DNA of 64,000 nucleotides from Candidatus Cloacimonadota bacterium (GTDB lineage: Bacteria > Cloacimonadota > Cloacimonadia > Cloacimonadales > JAIOQZ01). The stretch covers positions 1-64,000 of the forward strand of contig JAIOQZ010000057.1 of assembly GCA_021108395.1 (NCBI GenBank), written 5' to 3'. A program made the position numbers and the translations under genes. The notes under the pieces are model-generated. The model made no database searches and was not told the DNA's origin. It saw only the letters and a list, made by a program, of their open reading frames with translations. Each line of letters starts with the position of its first letter. Positions within the stretch are counted from its first letter, which is position 1. Shown here piece after piece: positions 27,538 through 35,177 of this stretch.

Positions 27538-27561
27538 ACCCGCCCCGGCATAGGGGCGGGT
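27538..27561. terminator. Shared hairpin between convergent genes
   Basis: ACCCGCCCC (27538-27546) and GGGGCGGGT (27553-27561) form a 9-bp stem with a 6-base loop. T-runs are weak on both sides (TTCGTC on plus, GTTTTGTT on minus). It lies between the DUF2188 gene and the convergent methyltransferase gene. Confidence 0.6.
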
Positions 27562-27611
27562 TCGTCTATCGCTTTGTCGTCAGCTGACAATACTTGCCGC
27601 GCTATCTGAAG

Positions 27612-28349
27612 TTATCTCCCCTCCGCGTCCAGCAGCCTGGCTTTTTTCATTGTGCGCAAAACCAGGTAAAGCGCCACAGCCACACATAGGGTTATTACCC
27701 AGTCTCGGTCGAGCTCGAAATGTCTTTCCTTGAATAAATCGCCCAGCACCTCCACAAACACGAAGCAGAAAACCATCGCCAGTACGCCGGAGTATTCGCG
27801 GCGCAGCACCGAACGAACGGAGAACGGCAGCCTGGCCGGTTTCCATTGGCTGAAGCGCGGAAAGAACGCCGGTGTGCGCTCCGACCACTCGATGTACGCC
27901 TGGCCGAACTTCTGCTTCAGGAAGGCTTCCTCGGCTATCATGATGCGCTCGTAATAGAAGGTGAACAATAACAGAAAAGAGAAGGTGAACCACAAGGATT
28001 GCGCGAACAACACGATTCCGAGCCACATCAAGAAATTGCCGAGATAAAGCGGGTGCCGCAAGACCGAATAGATGCCGGTGGTGTTCAGTTCGTCGGCCAC
28101 CTGCCGTTTGGTGTTGCGTCCGGAAGTGCGCTTGGGCACATAACCCACTGTAATCACCCGGATGGCCAGTCCCAGCATCGACAACCCGATGCAGATACCC
28201 TCGACTACGTCTTCGAGTAAGTCAAAGGTTTCAACCGGTCTCTTCTGCATCAGTGCAAATACAGCCATGACCACCAGGATGAGTGGAAGATAGCTGCGAT
28301 AACGGAACATCCAGTTTCCCTGCGCACGCATGCTGTCTGTAAGGCTCAT
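27612..28349 (-). CDS. ICMT/PEMT-family integral membrane methyltransferase
   Basis: 245 residues with about six transmembrane helices. The hallmark region TGIYSVLRHPLYLGNFLMWLG, followed by an E and KFGQAYIEW...PAFFPR, is the SAM-binding core of isoprenylcysteine carboxyl methyltransferase and phospholipid N-methyltransferase relatives. Bacterial members methylate lipids or small molecules rather than prenylated proteins; the substrate here is unknown. GGGAGG lies 7 bases before the ATG. The gene follows the ABC permease genes by 2 bases, so it is the last gene of that operon and may be a modifying partner of the exporter. Confidence 0.82.
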   Translation of the reverse strand: MSLTDSMRAQGNWMFRYRSYLPLILVVMAVFALMQKRPVETFDLLEDVVEGICIGLSMLGLAIRVITVGYVPKRTSGRNTKRQVADELNTTGIYSVLRHPLYLGNFLMWLGIVLFAQSLWFTFSFLLLFTFYYERIMIAEEAFLKQKFGQAYIEWSERTPAFFPRFSQWKPARLPFSVRSVLRREYSGVLAMVFCFVFVEVLGDLFKERHFELDRDWVITLCVAVALYLVLRTMKKARLLDAEGR

Positions 28350-28351
28350 GC

Positions 28352-29035
28352 TTAAACCTCCCGTTTACTGTATCCATACACCGCCAGCGCGGCTGCCAGA
28401 GCGTTCCACAGCAGCAACGCCAGCAACAGCGCCGTAACCACTGGCGGACGCCACATCGACTCCAACCACGCCAACCAGCGGCTGTACAGGCCAAAGCCAT
28501 CAAGCTGCGCCAGCAACGGCTCTGTGCCATAGCCATGACGTACGCAGGCGAACAGCATCAGGTGCAGCGCCGCAAGCAGCGTCGAGCCTGCGAGCAAGCC
28601 CCACACCAGCCCCAGCCGCAACACAGGCGGCACGACACAACCAATAATCAGGCTGATGACGACGGCTGTCAACAAAAGAAGCTGCGGCGAAAGCGGAACC
28701 ATGCCTGGCCGCGGCCATAGGTCCACCAGAAGGTCAACATAGAGCAAAAGCACGGCGGTGAGACCGAAGGCGACGGTCCAGGTGAAGATGTAGCGATGCA
28801 GAGCGAGCATGCCCCGTCTGGTGGGCAGAGATTGCATCAACTGGTGGCGGAACATGTATTCGTCGCGGATGAGCGGCACCAGGGCGAAAACACAGGCATA
28901 GAGAACTGCCAGCGTGTGGAGACCGCCAAGCCCCATCGCACGGTTGAGCGAGAGCAACCCGAAGTAGAGCAGCATCGCCCACAGGTAGCCGCCACTTCGC
29001 GTACTGATGAAATCGCGCTTCCAGAGCTTGAGCAT
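28352..29035 (-). CDS. ABC-2 type transporter permease subunit
   Basis: 227 residues with six predicted transmembrane helices (around 17-37, 43-60, 85-105, 121-143, 150-170 and 203-222). The loop LIRDEYMFRHQLMQSLPTRR resembles the coupling segment of ABC-2 permeases. I use ATG 29035 (AGGAGG 4 bases upstream) over GTG 29038. Second of two short permeases behind one ATPase, suggesting a heterodimeric channel. The usual partners of YtrA-type regulators are exporters for antibiotics or cell-envelope compounds; the substrate cannot be read from sequence. Confidence 0.78.
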   Translation of the reverse strand: MLKLWKRDFISTRSGGYLWAMLLYFGLLSLNRAMGLGGLHTLAVLYACVFALVPLIRDEYMFRHQLMQSLPTRRGMLALHRYIFTWTVAFGLTAVLLLYVDLLVDLWPRPGMVPLSPQLLLLTAVVISLIIGCVVPPVLRLGLVWGLLAGSTLLAALHLMLFACVRHGYGTEPLLAQLDGFGLYSRWLAWLESMWRPPVVTALLLALLLWNALAAALAVYGYSKREV

Positions 29036-29043
29036 CACGCCTC

Positions 29044-29712
29044 CTACAGTTCCTTGCGAGCGAAGATACGCTGACTGAGCCTCATCCCGCCAAAATGCAC
29101 AGCCGTTACCAGCCCCAGCAGCAGCGACATGAAAATAACCGGAGTCAGAAACGAGTGTATTGCGGAAAACAGCATAACGAGTTTATATATCCCTTTTTCG
29201 TTACCTGGGCGTGTCAGGAAAAATACTCCGATACCCGTACCGAAAAAAACGGTGATTACCACCACAGACGCAATGATTGCCGCAACGCCCACCCCGAACC
29301 GGTAAACGATGGGCATCATCAGTCCCGTGAATGTGGCGAAGACAAATACGACAAAAACGATGGCTTGCCAACTGAACAACGGGGCGACGGGAAGTTCACG
29401 GACGACATAAGTGATGGATACCACGAGCAGAAACCAGGCCATCGACAGCACGAACCAGACCCAGAAGGACGCGAACCGGCGGCGGATGTAGGCGTTTCGC
29501 TTCTGCGGAACACATGCCATCAGCGTCCAGCCATGAAAACGCTCCTCGCGCAACAGGCTCAACGCCGGCAAGAACAAAGCGAAAGGGACGATAACCATAT
29601 AAGCACCCCGCCCCTCCACAGGAAGGAAGGCCAGAATGATCGATGGCGCAATGAACACTGTGAGGATCAAGTGGCCATGCGCAAACCAGTCGGCCAGAAG
29701 GATTCTACGCAT
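29044..29712 (-). CDS. ABC-2 type transporter permease subunit
   Basis: 222 residues with about six transmembrane helices. It shares with the downstream permease a cytoplasmic segment of the form LLREERFHGWTLMACVPQKR, which probably contacts the ATPase. It overlaps the end of the ATPase gene by 8 bases, so translation is coupled. Together with the following permease and the ATPase it forms a complete exporter. Confidence 0.8.
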   Translation of the reverse strand: MRRILLADWFAHGHLILTVFIAPSIILAFLPVEGRGAYMVIVPFALFLPALSLLREERFHGWTLMACVPQKRNAYIRRRFASFWVWFVLSMAWFLLVVSITYVVRELPVAPLFSWQAIVFVVFVFATFTGLMMPIVYRFGVGVAAIIASVVVITVFFGTGIGVFFLTRPGNEKGIYKLVMLFSAIHSFLTPVIFMSLLLGLVTAVHFGGMRLSQRIFARKEL

Positions 29713-30574
29713 GATGCACTCCCTTGTTCAGGTAGAACATGATGTCTTCGAGGCTGGCGCGCTCGATGACCACGTCATCGCCGAACCTGCTGCGGACAGC
29801 CTGCGTGTCGTCACACAGCGCCTCGAAACCGAACTGGCTCATGCGATGTCCGCGGAACAGCGCAGTCGTTTCGGCGGTCAGCAACTCGCGGCCACCCTTG
29901 ACCACGCACCAGCGTTCGCCGACTTCCTCGCGCGTGGCGCTGAACACCACTTCGCCATCGTGGACAAAGGTGATGTAGTCGGCGATTTTTTCGAGGTCGG
30001 AGGTTATGTGGGTCGAGAACAGCACGCTCTTCTTGTCGTCCAGCAACAGGTTGCCGAGGCGTTCCAGCAACTCGCGACGAAACACCGGATCGAGGCCGGC
30101 TGTGGGTTCGTCCATGAGAATGAGGTCGGCGTCGTGTGACAAGGCGACGGCAAGCCCGAACTTCATCTTCTGTCCCTGCGAAAGCTTGCCGAATTTCTTG
30201 CGCGGCGACAGATCGAACTCCTCCAATAGCTGGTCAAAGTAGTGCTGGTTCCACTTGCGGTAGAACATGGAAACGATGCGAGCATTGGCGCGCAGGCTGA
30301 TGTCATCGTAATATGGCGGCCTGTCCAGCACGAACCCGATGCGCTCCTTAATCTCCACCTCGTTCTCCAGGATGTCCCTGCCAAACAAGCGAATCGAGCC
30401 GCTGTCGCGGCGCAGCAGGTTCAGTATCAGCTTGATGATCGTCGTTTTGCCCGCGCCGTTAGCGCCAATCATGCCCATAACGAAACCGTAGGGGATGCGC
30501 AGCGAGACATCTTTCAACTCGAAGCCGTTGCGCTTTTTGTGCAGGCCTTCTATTTCCAGGATATATTCGTTCAT
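29705..30574 (-). CDS. ABC transporter ATP-binding protein
   Basis: 289 residues: Walker A GANGAGKTT (about 37-45), Q-loop region ERIGFVLDRPPYYDD, signature LSQGQKMKFG, Walker B LILMDEPTAGLDP and switch His in FSTHITSDLEK. A C-terminal extension of about 80 residues resembles that of YtrB/BcrA-type exporter ATPases. It energises the two permeases encoded downstream. The ATG overlaps the regulator stop (TAATG), showing tight coupling. Confidence 0.93.
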   Translation of the reverse strand: MNEYILEIEGLHKKRNGFELKDVSLRIPYGFVMGMIGANGAGKTTIIKLILNLLRRDSGSIRLFGRDILENEVEIKERIGFVLDRPPYYDDISLRANARIVSMFYRKWNQHYFDQLLEEFDLSPRKKFGKLSQGQKMKFGLAVALSHDADLILMDEPTAGLDPVFRRELLERLGNLLLDDKKSVLFSTHITSDLEKIADYITFVHDGEVVFSATREEVGERWCVVKGGRELLTAETTALFRGHRMSQFGFEALCDDTQAVRSRFGDDVVIERASLEDIMFYLNKGVHHA

Positions 30575-30948
30575 TATTCCTCCTCACACAGCACTGCAAG
30601 CATGTTCATCAGGTCTTCCCGTCCAATGCCCAGCATACGCGCCTCGCGCACAGCTTCGGCCAGTATGTTCTCTACCTGTTTCATCTTCTTCTCCCTCAGC
30701 AGGTCTTTGTTCTGCATCGCCACAAAGCTGCCTTTGCCCGTGACCGTATCGATGAAACCCTCGCGCTCGAGCTCGTCGAAGGCTCTCTTGGTAGTGATTA
30801 CGCTGATCTGGAGCTCCCTGGCGAGCCCGCGAATGGAAGGCAGCGCGTCACCCTCCCGCAGTTCGTCCGACAGGATATGCCCCCTTATCTGTCGAGCTAT
30901 CTGCTCGTAGATCGGATCATCGGATGCGTTCGAGATCACGATTTTCAT
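30574..30948 (-). CDS. YtrA-type GntR transcriptional regulator
   Basis: 124 residues: a winged helix of the GntR family (PIYEQIARQIRGHILSDEL, LPSIRGLARELQISVITTKRAFDEL, GFIDTVTGKGSFVA) with only a short helical tail for dimerisation, the YtrA subgroup. These repress ABC exporters in their own operon and are released by cell-envelope stress or antibiotics. I use ATG 30948 with GGAGG 5 bases upstream. It heads the operon with the ATPase, two permeases and the membrane methyltransferase. Confidence 0.93.
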   Translation of the reverse strand: MKIVISNASDDPIYEQIARQIRGHILSDELREGDALPSIRGLARELQISVITTKRAFDELEREGFIDTVTGKGSFVAMQNKDLLREKKMKQVENILAEAVREARMLGIGREDLMNMLAVLCEEE

Positions 30949-30975
30949 GTTGTCCTCCAGTCGATTGCGTGCTGA

Positions 30976-31024
30976 CTGTACATACATTGCATATACAATT
31001 TATACAGACAGCACAATAATGTCA
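30976..31024 (-). promoter_or_regulatory. Promoter/operator of the YtrA-ABC operon
   Basis: An imperfect palindrome runs from CTGTA (30976-30980) to TACAG (31003-31007), with inner TTG...CAA arms at 30987-30997. On the minus strand TTGACA (31024-31019) followed by TATAAA 15 bases on overlaps its distal arm. Position and symmetry fit an autorepression site for the GntR protein. Confidence 0.45.
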
Positions 31025-31053
31025 AATTATTTTTTTCGTTTTGTAAAAACTGC

Positions 31054-31097
31054 TTGACGTTTTTCGTTGAGTGTGCGCTCATTGACATGAGACTCAA
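31054..31097 (+). promoter_or_regulatory. Promoter and candidate TetR operator
   Basis: A TTGACG -35-like element (31054-31059) precedes a two-tier inverted repeat: TTGAGT (31067-31072) pairs with ACTCAA (31092-31097), and CTCAT (31078-31082) with ATGAG (31087-31091). It ends 14 bases before the TetR ATG, ideal for autorepression. Confidence 0.5.
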
Positions 31098-31111
31098 TAA
31101 AGGCGGACGCT

Positions 31112-31708
31112 ATGAATAAAAGACAACAGCAAAAACTCGCCACCAGACAGAAACTCGTGAACACCGCACGCAAGCTGTTTATCAAGCAGGGCTTTCTGGA
31201 AACCACCACAGTCCAGATAGCCAAACAGAGCGGTGTGGCGCACGGCACGTTATTCGTCCACTTCCCCACCCGTGACTATCTCATGATTGAAGTGCTGGAT
31301 GCGGAAATGGAGCTGCTCAGCGACGAGCTGAACCAGGTTGCGAGCCGCACGGGAGACTTCTTCGAGCTGCTTGACCGCTATCTCGATTTCCTCATCGAGC
31401 ACGAAGACATCTTCGCCGTGCTTGCCCGTGAACTGCCCTTCTACCCTGACGAGCTTCGCCGCAAGGCGCTGTTCCGTCAAGCGGGCATCCAGGGGCATTT
31501 TCACCGAGCGCTGTCGGACGCCGTGGTGACTGACCGGTTTCCCGCTTGCAATGCCGGCATGGTCGTGCAAACTGTGTTCGCCCAGTTGCACTACTATCTG
31601 TCGTTGCGGTCTGTGTTCGTTGATGAAGGCAGTGTGATCGAGCGATTTCGCCGGCGCATCGTGTCCATCGCGCGGAGTCTGGTGACATTCAGCGGGGAGA
31701 AATCATGA
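31112..31708 (+). CDS. TetR-family transcriptional regulator
   Basis: 198 residues: N-terminal TetR DNA-binding domain (LVNTARKLFIKQGFLETTTV, IAKQSGVAHGTLFVHFPTRDYLM) and an all-helical ligand domain from about 65. Divergent from the YtrA operon; the 163-base gap carries separate operator-like palindromes for each. Its last bases overlap the MutL-like gene (ATGA at 31705-31708), so the two are translationally coupled and the regulator probably controls that gene. The ligand is unknown. Confidence 0.93.
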   Translation: MNKRQQQKLATRQKLVNTARKLFIKQGFLETTTVQIAKQSGVAHGTLFVHFPTRDYLMIEVLDAEMELLSDELNQVASRTGDFFELLDRYLDFLIEHEDIFAVLARELPFYPDELRRKALFRQAGIQGHFHRALSDAVVTDRFPACNAGMVVQTVFAQLHYYLSLRSVFVDEGSVIERFRRRIVSIARSLVTFSGEKS

Positions 31709-34700
31709 AGCACGAAGAAACCATCTACACCTGTCAGAGTTGTGGCCGCATTATGCAGCAGGCCAGTGACTTTGGCGGTGGCCGCGTGGGCAACGCCTAC
31801 TGTAGCCGCTGCGCCGACGAATTCGGCTTTCTGCGCGGCTACTCCGACGTCGTTTCCGGCATACACGCCATGCTCGAACAACAGCTCGACATCGCCCCCG
31901 GCGAAGCCCGACGCATCGCCGAGGAAAACATCTATAACGTTCCAGCCTGGATGAAAAGGGAGAAACACATGCAGGACACAACCACTATCCTTATCACCGA
32001 CATAGGAAGCACTACGACTAAAGCCGTATTGCTTGAGAAAAGCGACGCCGGCTTCGCCATAGTCGATTTGCACCACGCGCCCACTACGGTCGAGAAACCG
32101 CACGAGGATGTTCGCATCGGAGTCTGGCAGGCAGTGAAAGGCCTGGAAGAAAAAACGGGCAGAACGCTGCTGCTGGCAAACACTACGCCGCAGGAACTCG
32201 CCTTCGCGCCCGGTGTGCTCTACCTCACCACCAGCAGCGCCGGTGGCGGACTGCAAATACTCGTGGTCGGCCTCACCGTTACCGACTCGGCCAGTAGCGC
32301 CCGTCGCGCCGCCTATGGCGCAGGCGGCGTACTGCTCGACACCTTCGCCATCGACGACAAGCGGTCGGCTGTCGAGCAGATGCTGGCCATGCAGGCGCTT
32401 CACCCCGATATCATCCTGTTCTCCGGCGGCATCGATGGCGGCGCCGTCACCGGGCTTGTTCGCCTGGCCGAGATATTGTCGCTGTCAAATCCGCGTCCCA
32501 AGTTCGGCGGCAGCTCAATACCGCTGGTGTACGCCGGCAACCGCGACGCGGAAGCCCTTGTCCGTAGCGTTTTCGCCGACAGCTTCGATCTGCACGTTGT
32601 TCCCAACCTGCGCCCCACCATGACCGACGAAAACCTCGAACCGGCGCGGCAGACAATTCACCGCCTGTTCATGGATAAAGTAATGCAGCAGGCGCCGGGC
32701 TACGGCGAAGTGAAGAAAATCGCCACCGACGACATCATCCCCACGCCGATGGGCGTCATCAAGTCGCTGCAACTGCTCAGTCGCTCGCTGGACGAGAACA
32801 TCGTCGCCGCAGACATCGGCGGCGCCACCACCGACATCTTCTCCAACATCCTGGGGCAATACTATCGCACCGTCAGCGCCAACCTGGGCATGAGTTACTC
32901 TGTGTGCAATGTGCTGGCCGAAACCGGCTATGCCAACATTGCCCGCTGGCTGCCGGGCAGTCTCGACGAGACAGCCGTGCGCGATTATATCGGCAACAAG
33001 ATGTTGCGACCAGAGCAGAACCCGTCGTGGGACTGGGAATTCGCAATCGAACATGCCTGTGCGCGGGAAGCGCTGCGTTTGGCTCTTGCGCAACATATGG
33101 GCATGCACTTCAACACCGAAAAGATTGGCTTTCTCGACCGCCTCAAGCTCGTGGACTATGACAAGTTCACCGAGACCGTTTATGTCGAGAAGAAGATGGA
33201 AGAGCGCAAGTTTCGCGGAGACTCGATCAACATAATGATTGCCGCCGGTGGCGTTATCTCGGCTGCCTCGCCACAGCAGGCCGCGCTCATCATCGCCGAT
33301 GGAATGCAGCCGCGGGGCGTCACCGAGATATGGCGAGACCGCCGCTTCATCTCGCCACACCTCGGCAAGCTCAGCGATATGGACGAACAGCTCGCCCTCG
33401 ACCTGCTGCTCGAACACACCTATCAGCGGTTGGCGGTGGTCATTCGCCCCGTTTGGCGCAAGGCGCGCCCTGGCGAAGAAGCGTTCGAGCTGAAAATCGA
33501 TGGCCCGCAGGGTGTCGAGACGCTGACGGTGAAGACCGACAGCCTGATGTGGTTGCCGGCCACGAACGGCGTACGCCGGTTGAGCTGGATCACGCGCAAG
33601 GGTTACGGGCTGCCTGAAAACGCGGACATGGAGACCGAGCTGCCGGTACTCATCGATACGCGACTCGAGCCAAGCTCCTGCCGCGATGCAGCCCTCGAAA
33701 TGTCCGGTTTCGCTACCGTAGCGCCACCGGACATACACGAGCCGCATCCATCGAGGTTGATGGCTGATATGGCCGGAGAAGACCTCTCGGTTCGCCTCGA
33801 ACTGCCCTATCCGGGCGAGATTCTCGTCAAGGCCGGCGACAGAGTGCAGCCGAACACGCTGGTGGGTGAAAACCGCTACGACCCGCCCAAAATTTTCATC
33901 CTGTCCCTGTTCAACCTCGACGGGTTGGCTATGGACGCCGAGCGGTTGCGCCAGAGCCTGCTGGTCAAGATTGGCGACGAGATACGCGCCGGGCAGAAGA
34001 TCGTGGACACCCGCGATCACGGCCTGCTCGACGACCTCACCGGCAAGCGAAAGAATTTCCACTCCCCCATAAGGGGCAGGGTCGAGGGCATCAACTACGA
34101 AGCAGGAGTCATCGTGGCGCGTGAGATTCAGGACTACTCGACAAAGCCGGTAAAGGTGAACGTGGCCGCCAAACTTGGAGTCGAGCCCAAAAGCGTCAGA
34201 GGCCTGATGAAAAAGAAGCGCGGCGATTTCGTCTATGCGGGCGAAGTGCTGGCCAGTCGCCTGCTCGACCGCAACGCCGCGCCGTCGAAGATGTTCTGCC
34301 ACGCGCCATCCACCGGCACCATCACCGACATCGACACAAAATCGGGCAAGGCCACCATCCGCTACGACCGTGAGCCTTTCGAGCTACACGCGGGCGTGTG
34401 TGGCGTGGTGGAAAGCGTCGAAGAGACGCGGGCGGCCACCATCCGTTTCGAGGGACTTCAGATGTACGGCATTATCGGGTTCGGTCCGCACGGGTGGGGT
34501 ACGCTCGATGTACTGGAGAAGGCCGCCCTGCCCATTGACGCCCGCCTCGACGGCAAAGTTCTGGCCTGCATGCAGCCGGTCGATGCGGCCTTCATGCGGG
34601 CGGCTGTGAAAGCTGGCGTGAACGGAGTCGTGGCGCCATCGATGCCACAAAAGGAAGCGGTGGCCTGGCTCGAGGCCGAGATTGGGGTGGCGCTCACGGG

Positions 34701-34878
34701 CAATGAACCTGTGGCCTGTCCGCTTGTGCTCACCGAAGGATTCGGGCTGCTGCCGATGAGCGCGGAGCGACGTGAGCGATTTACCGAGCACAGCGGAGGA
34801 ATGTGTTATCTGCGCGCAGCCACGCAAATTCGGGCAGGCGTGGAGCGTCCGCGAATAGTGCTCTATAACAGCGAGTGA
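31705..34878 (+). CDS. Large MutL/GlmL-like ASKHA protein with zinc ribbon and barrel-sandwich extension
   Basis: 1057 residues. The N-terminal zinc ribbon has Cys 10, 13, 33 and 36, followed by a helical linker. The MutL (glutamate mutase accessory, PF13941) ATPase domain spans about 90-560, with phosphate loops DIGSTTTKAV (about 96) and ADIGGATTDI (about 369) and the glycine run LFSGGIDGGAV. MutL proteins are thought to protect or reactivate B12-dependent mutases. Beyond 690 lie two biotinyl/RnfC-like barrel-sandwich segments (LPYPGEILVKAGDRVQPNTL; KKKRGDFVYAGEVLASRL) and a further alpha/beta domain, well beyond the usual length of about 460-600. No mutase is adjacent; a cobalamin adenosyltransferase is encoded at 50.4 kb. 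Confidence 0.85.
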   Translation: MKHEETIYTCQSCGRIMQQASDFGGGRVGNAYCSRCADEFGFLRGYSDVVSGIHAMLEQQLDIAPGEARRIAEENIYNVPAWMKREKHMQDTTTILITDIGSTTTKAVLLEKSDAGFAIVDLHHAPTTVEKPHEDVRIGVWQAVKGLEEKTGRTLLLANTTPQELAFAPGVLYLTTSSAGGGLQILVVGLTVTDSASSARRAAYGAGGVLLDTFAIDDKRSAVEQMLAMQALHPDIILFSGGIDGGAVTGLVRLAEILSLSNPRPKFGGSSIPLVYAGNRDAEALVRSVFADSFDLHVVPNLRPTMTDENLEPARQTIHRLFMDKVMQQAPGYGEVKKIATDDIIPTPMGVIKSLQLLSRSLDENIVAADIGGATTDIFSNILGQYYRTVSANLGMSYSVCNVLAETGYANIARWLPGSLDETAVRDYIGNKMLRPEQNPSWDWEFAIEHACAREALRLALAQHMGMHFNTEKIGFLDRLKLVDYDKFTETVYVEKKMEERKFRGDSINIMIAAGGVISAASPQQAALIIADGMQPRGVTEIWRDRRFISPHLGKLSDMDEQLALDLLLEHTYQRLAVVIRPVWRKARPGEEAFELKIDGPQGVETLTVKTDSLMWLPATNGVRRLSWITRKGYGLPENADMETELPVLIDTRLEPSSCRDAALEMSGFATVAPPDIHEPHPSRLMADMAGEDLSVRLELPYPGEILVKAGDRVQPNTLVGENRYDPPKIFILSLFNLDGLAMDAERLRQSLLVKIGDEIRAGQKIVDTRDHGLLDDLTGKRKNFHSPIRGRVEGINYEAGVIVAREIQDYSTKPVKVNVAAKLGVEPKSVRGLMKKKRGDFVYAGEVLASRLLDRNAAPSKMFCHAPSTGTITDIDTKSGKATIRYDREPFELHAGVCGVVESVEETRAATIRFEGLQMYGIIGFGPHGWGTLDVLEKAALPIDARLDGKVLACMQPVDAAFMRAAVKAGVNGVVAPSMPQKEAVAWLEAEIGVALTGNEPVACPLVLTEGFGLLPMSAERRERFTEHSGGMCYLRAATQIRAGVERPRIVLYNSE

Positions 34879-35177
34879 GGCAGGTTTGAAGCGGTGTTGC
34901 ATGGGGGGAACACAACCCTGTGTTCCTGACTGGGTTAAAAATTAGTTTGACAAGGGGTAAAGCGGCTTGAAAAGATGTATAATCTATAAGCGGGGGCAGC
35001 GTAACGGTTTGAAACAAACGGTGGCTGTTTCCTCTGCACCTGCAATGCATATACGGAAGGAACAGTGTGAAACCGAACATGTCGATAACAGCCGACGTTT
35101 GCCAGATTTGCCGACCCCAAGTATTTTGTAATCCCCCCATGTTCGCAACATAGTTATAATACATCCAAGGAGAACGT
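34879..35177. other. Intergenic region ahead of the four-gene membrane operon
   Basis: A TTGACA at 34947-34952 and a perfect TATAAT at 34978-34983 are 25 bases apart, too far for a standard pair; the TATAAT may be used with another -35. No terminator follows the MutL-like gene that I can see. A 28-codon frame from 35044 has no ribosome site and is probably chance. Confidence 0.45.

Noticed and set aside
32515-34302. Long minus-strand frame (595 codons) opposite the MutL-like gene
   Set aside because: It mirrors the sense codons of a GC-rich gene with clear domains, has no ribosome site and no recognisable motif.
34947-34983. TTGACA and TATAAT as one promoter for the four-gene membrane operon
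   Set aside because: The two boxes are 25 bases apart, too far for a normal sigma-70 promoter.
35044-35130. 28-codon plus-strand frame ahead of the DUF6754 operon
   Set aside because: No ribosome site and no unusual composition; likely chance.
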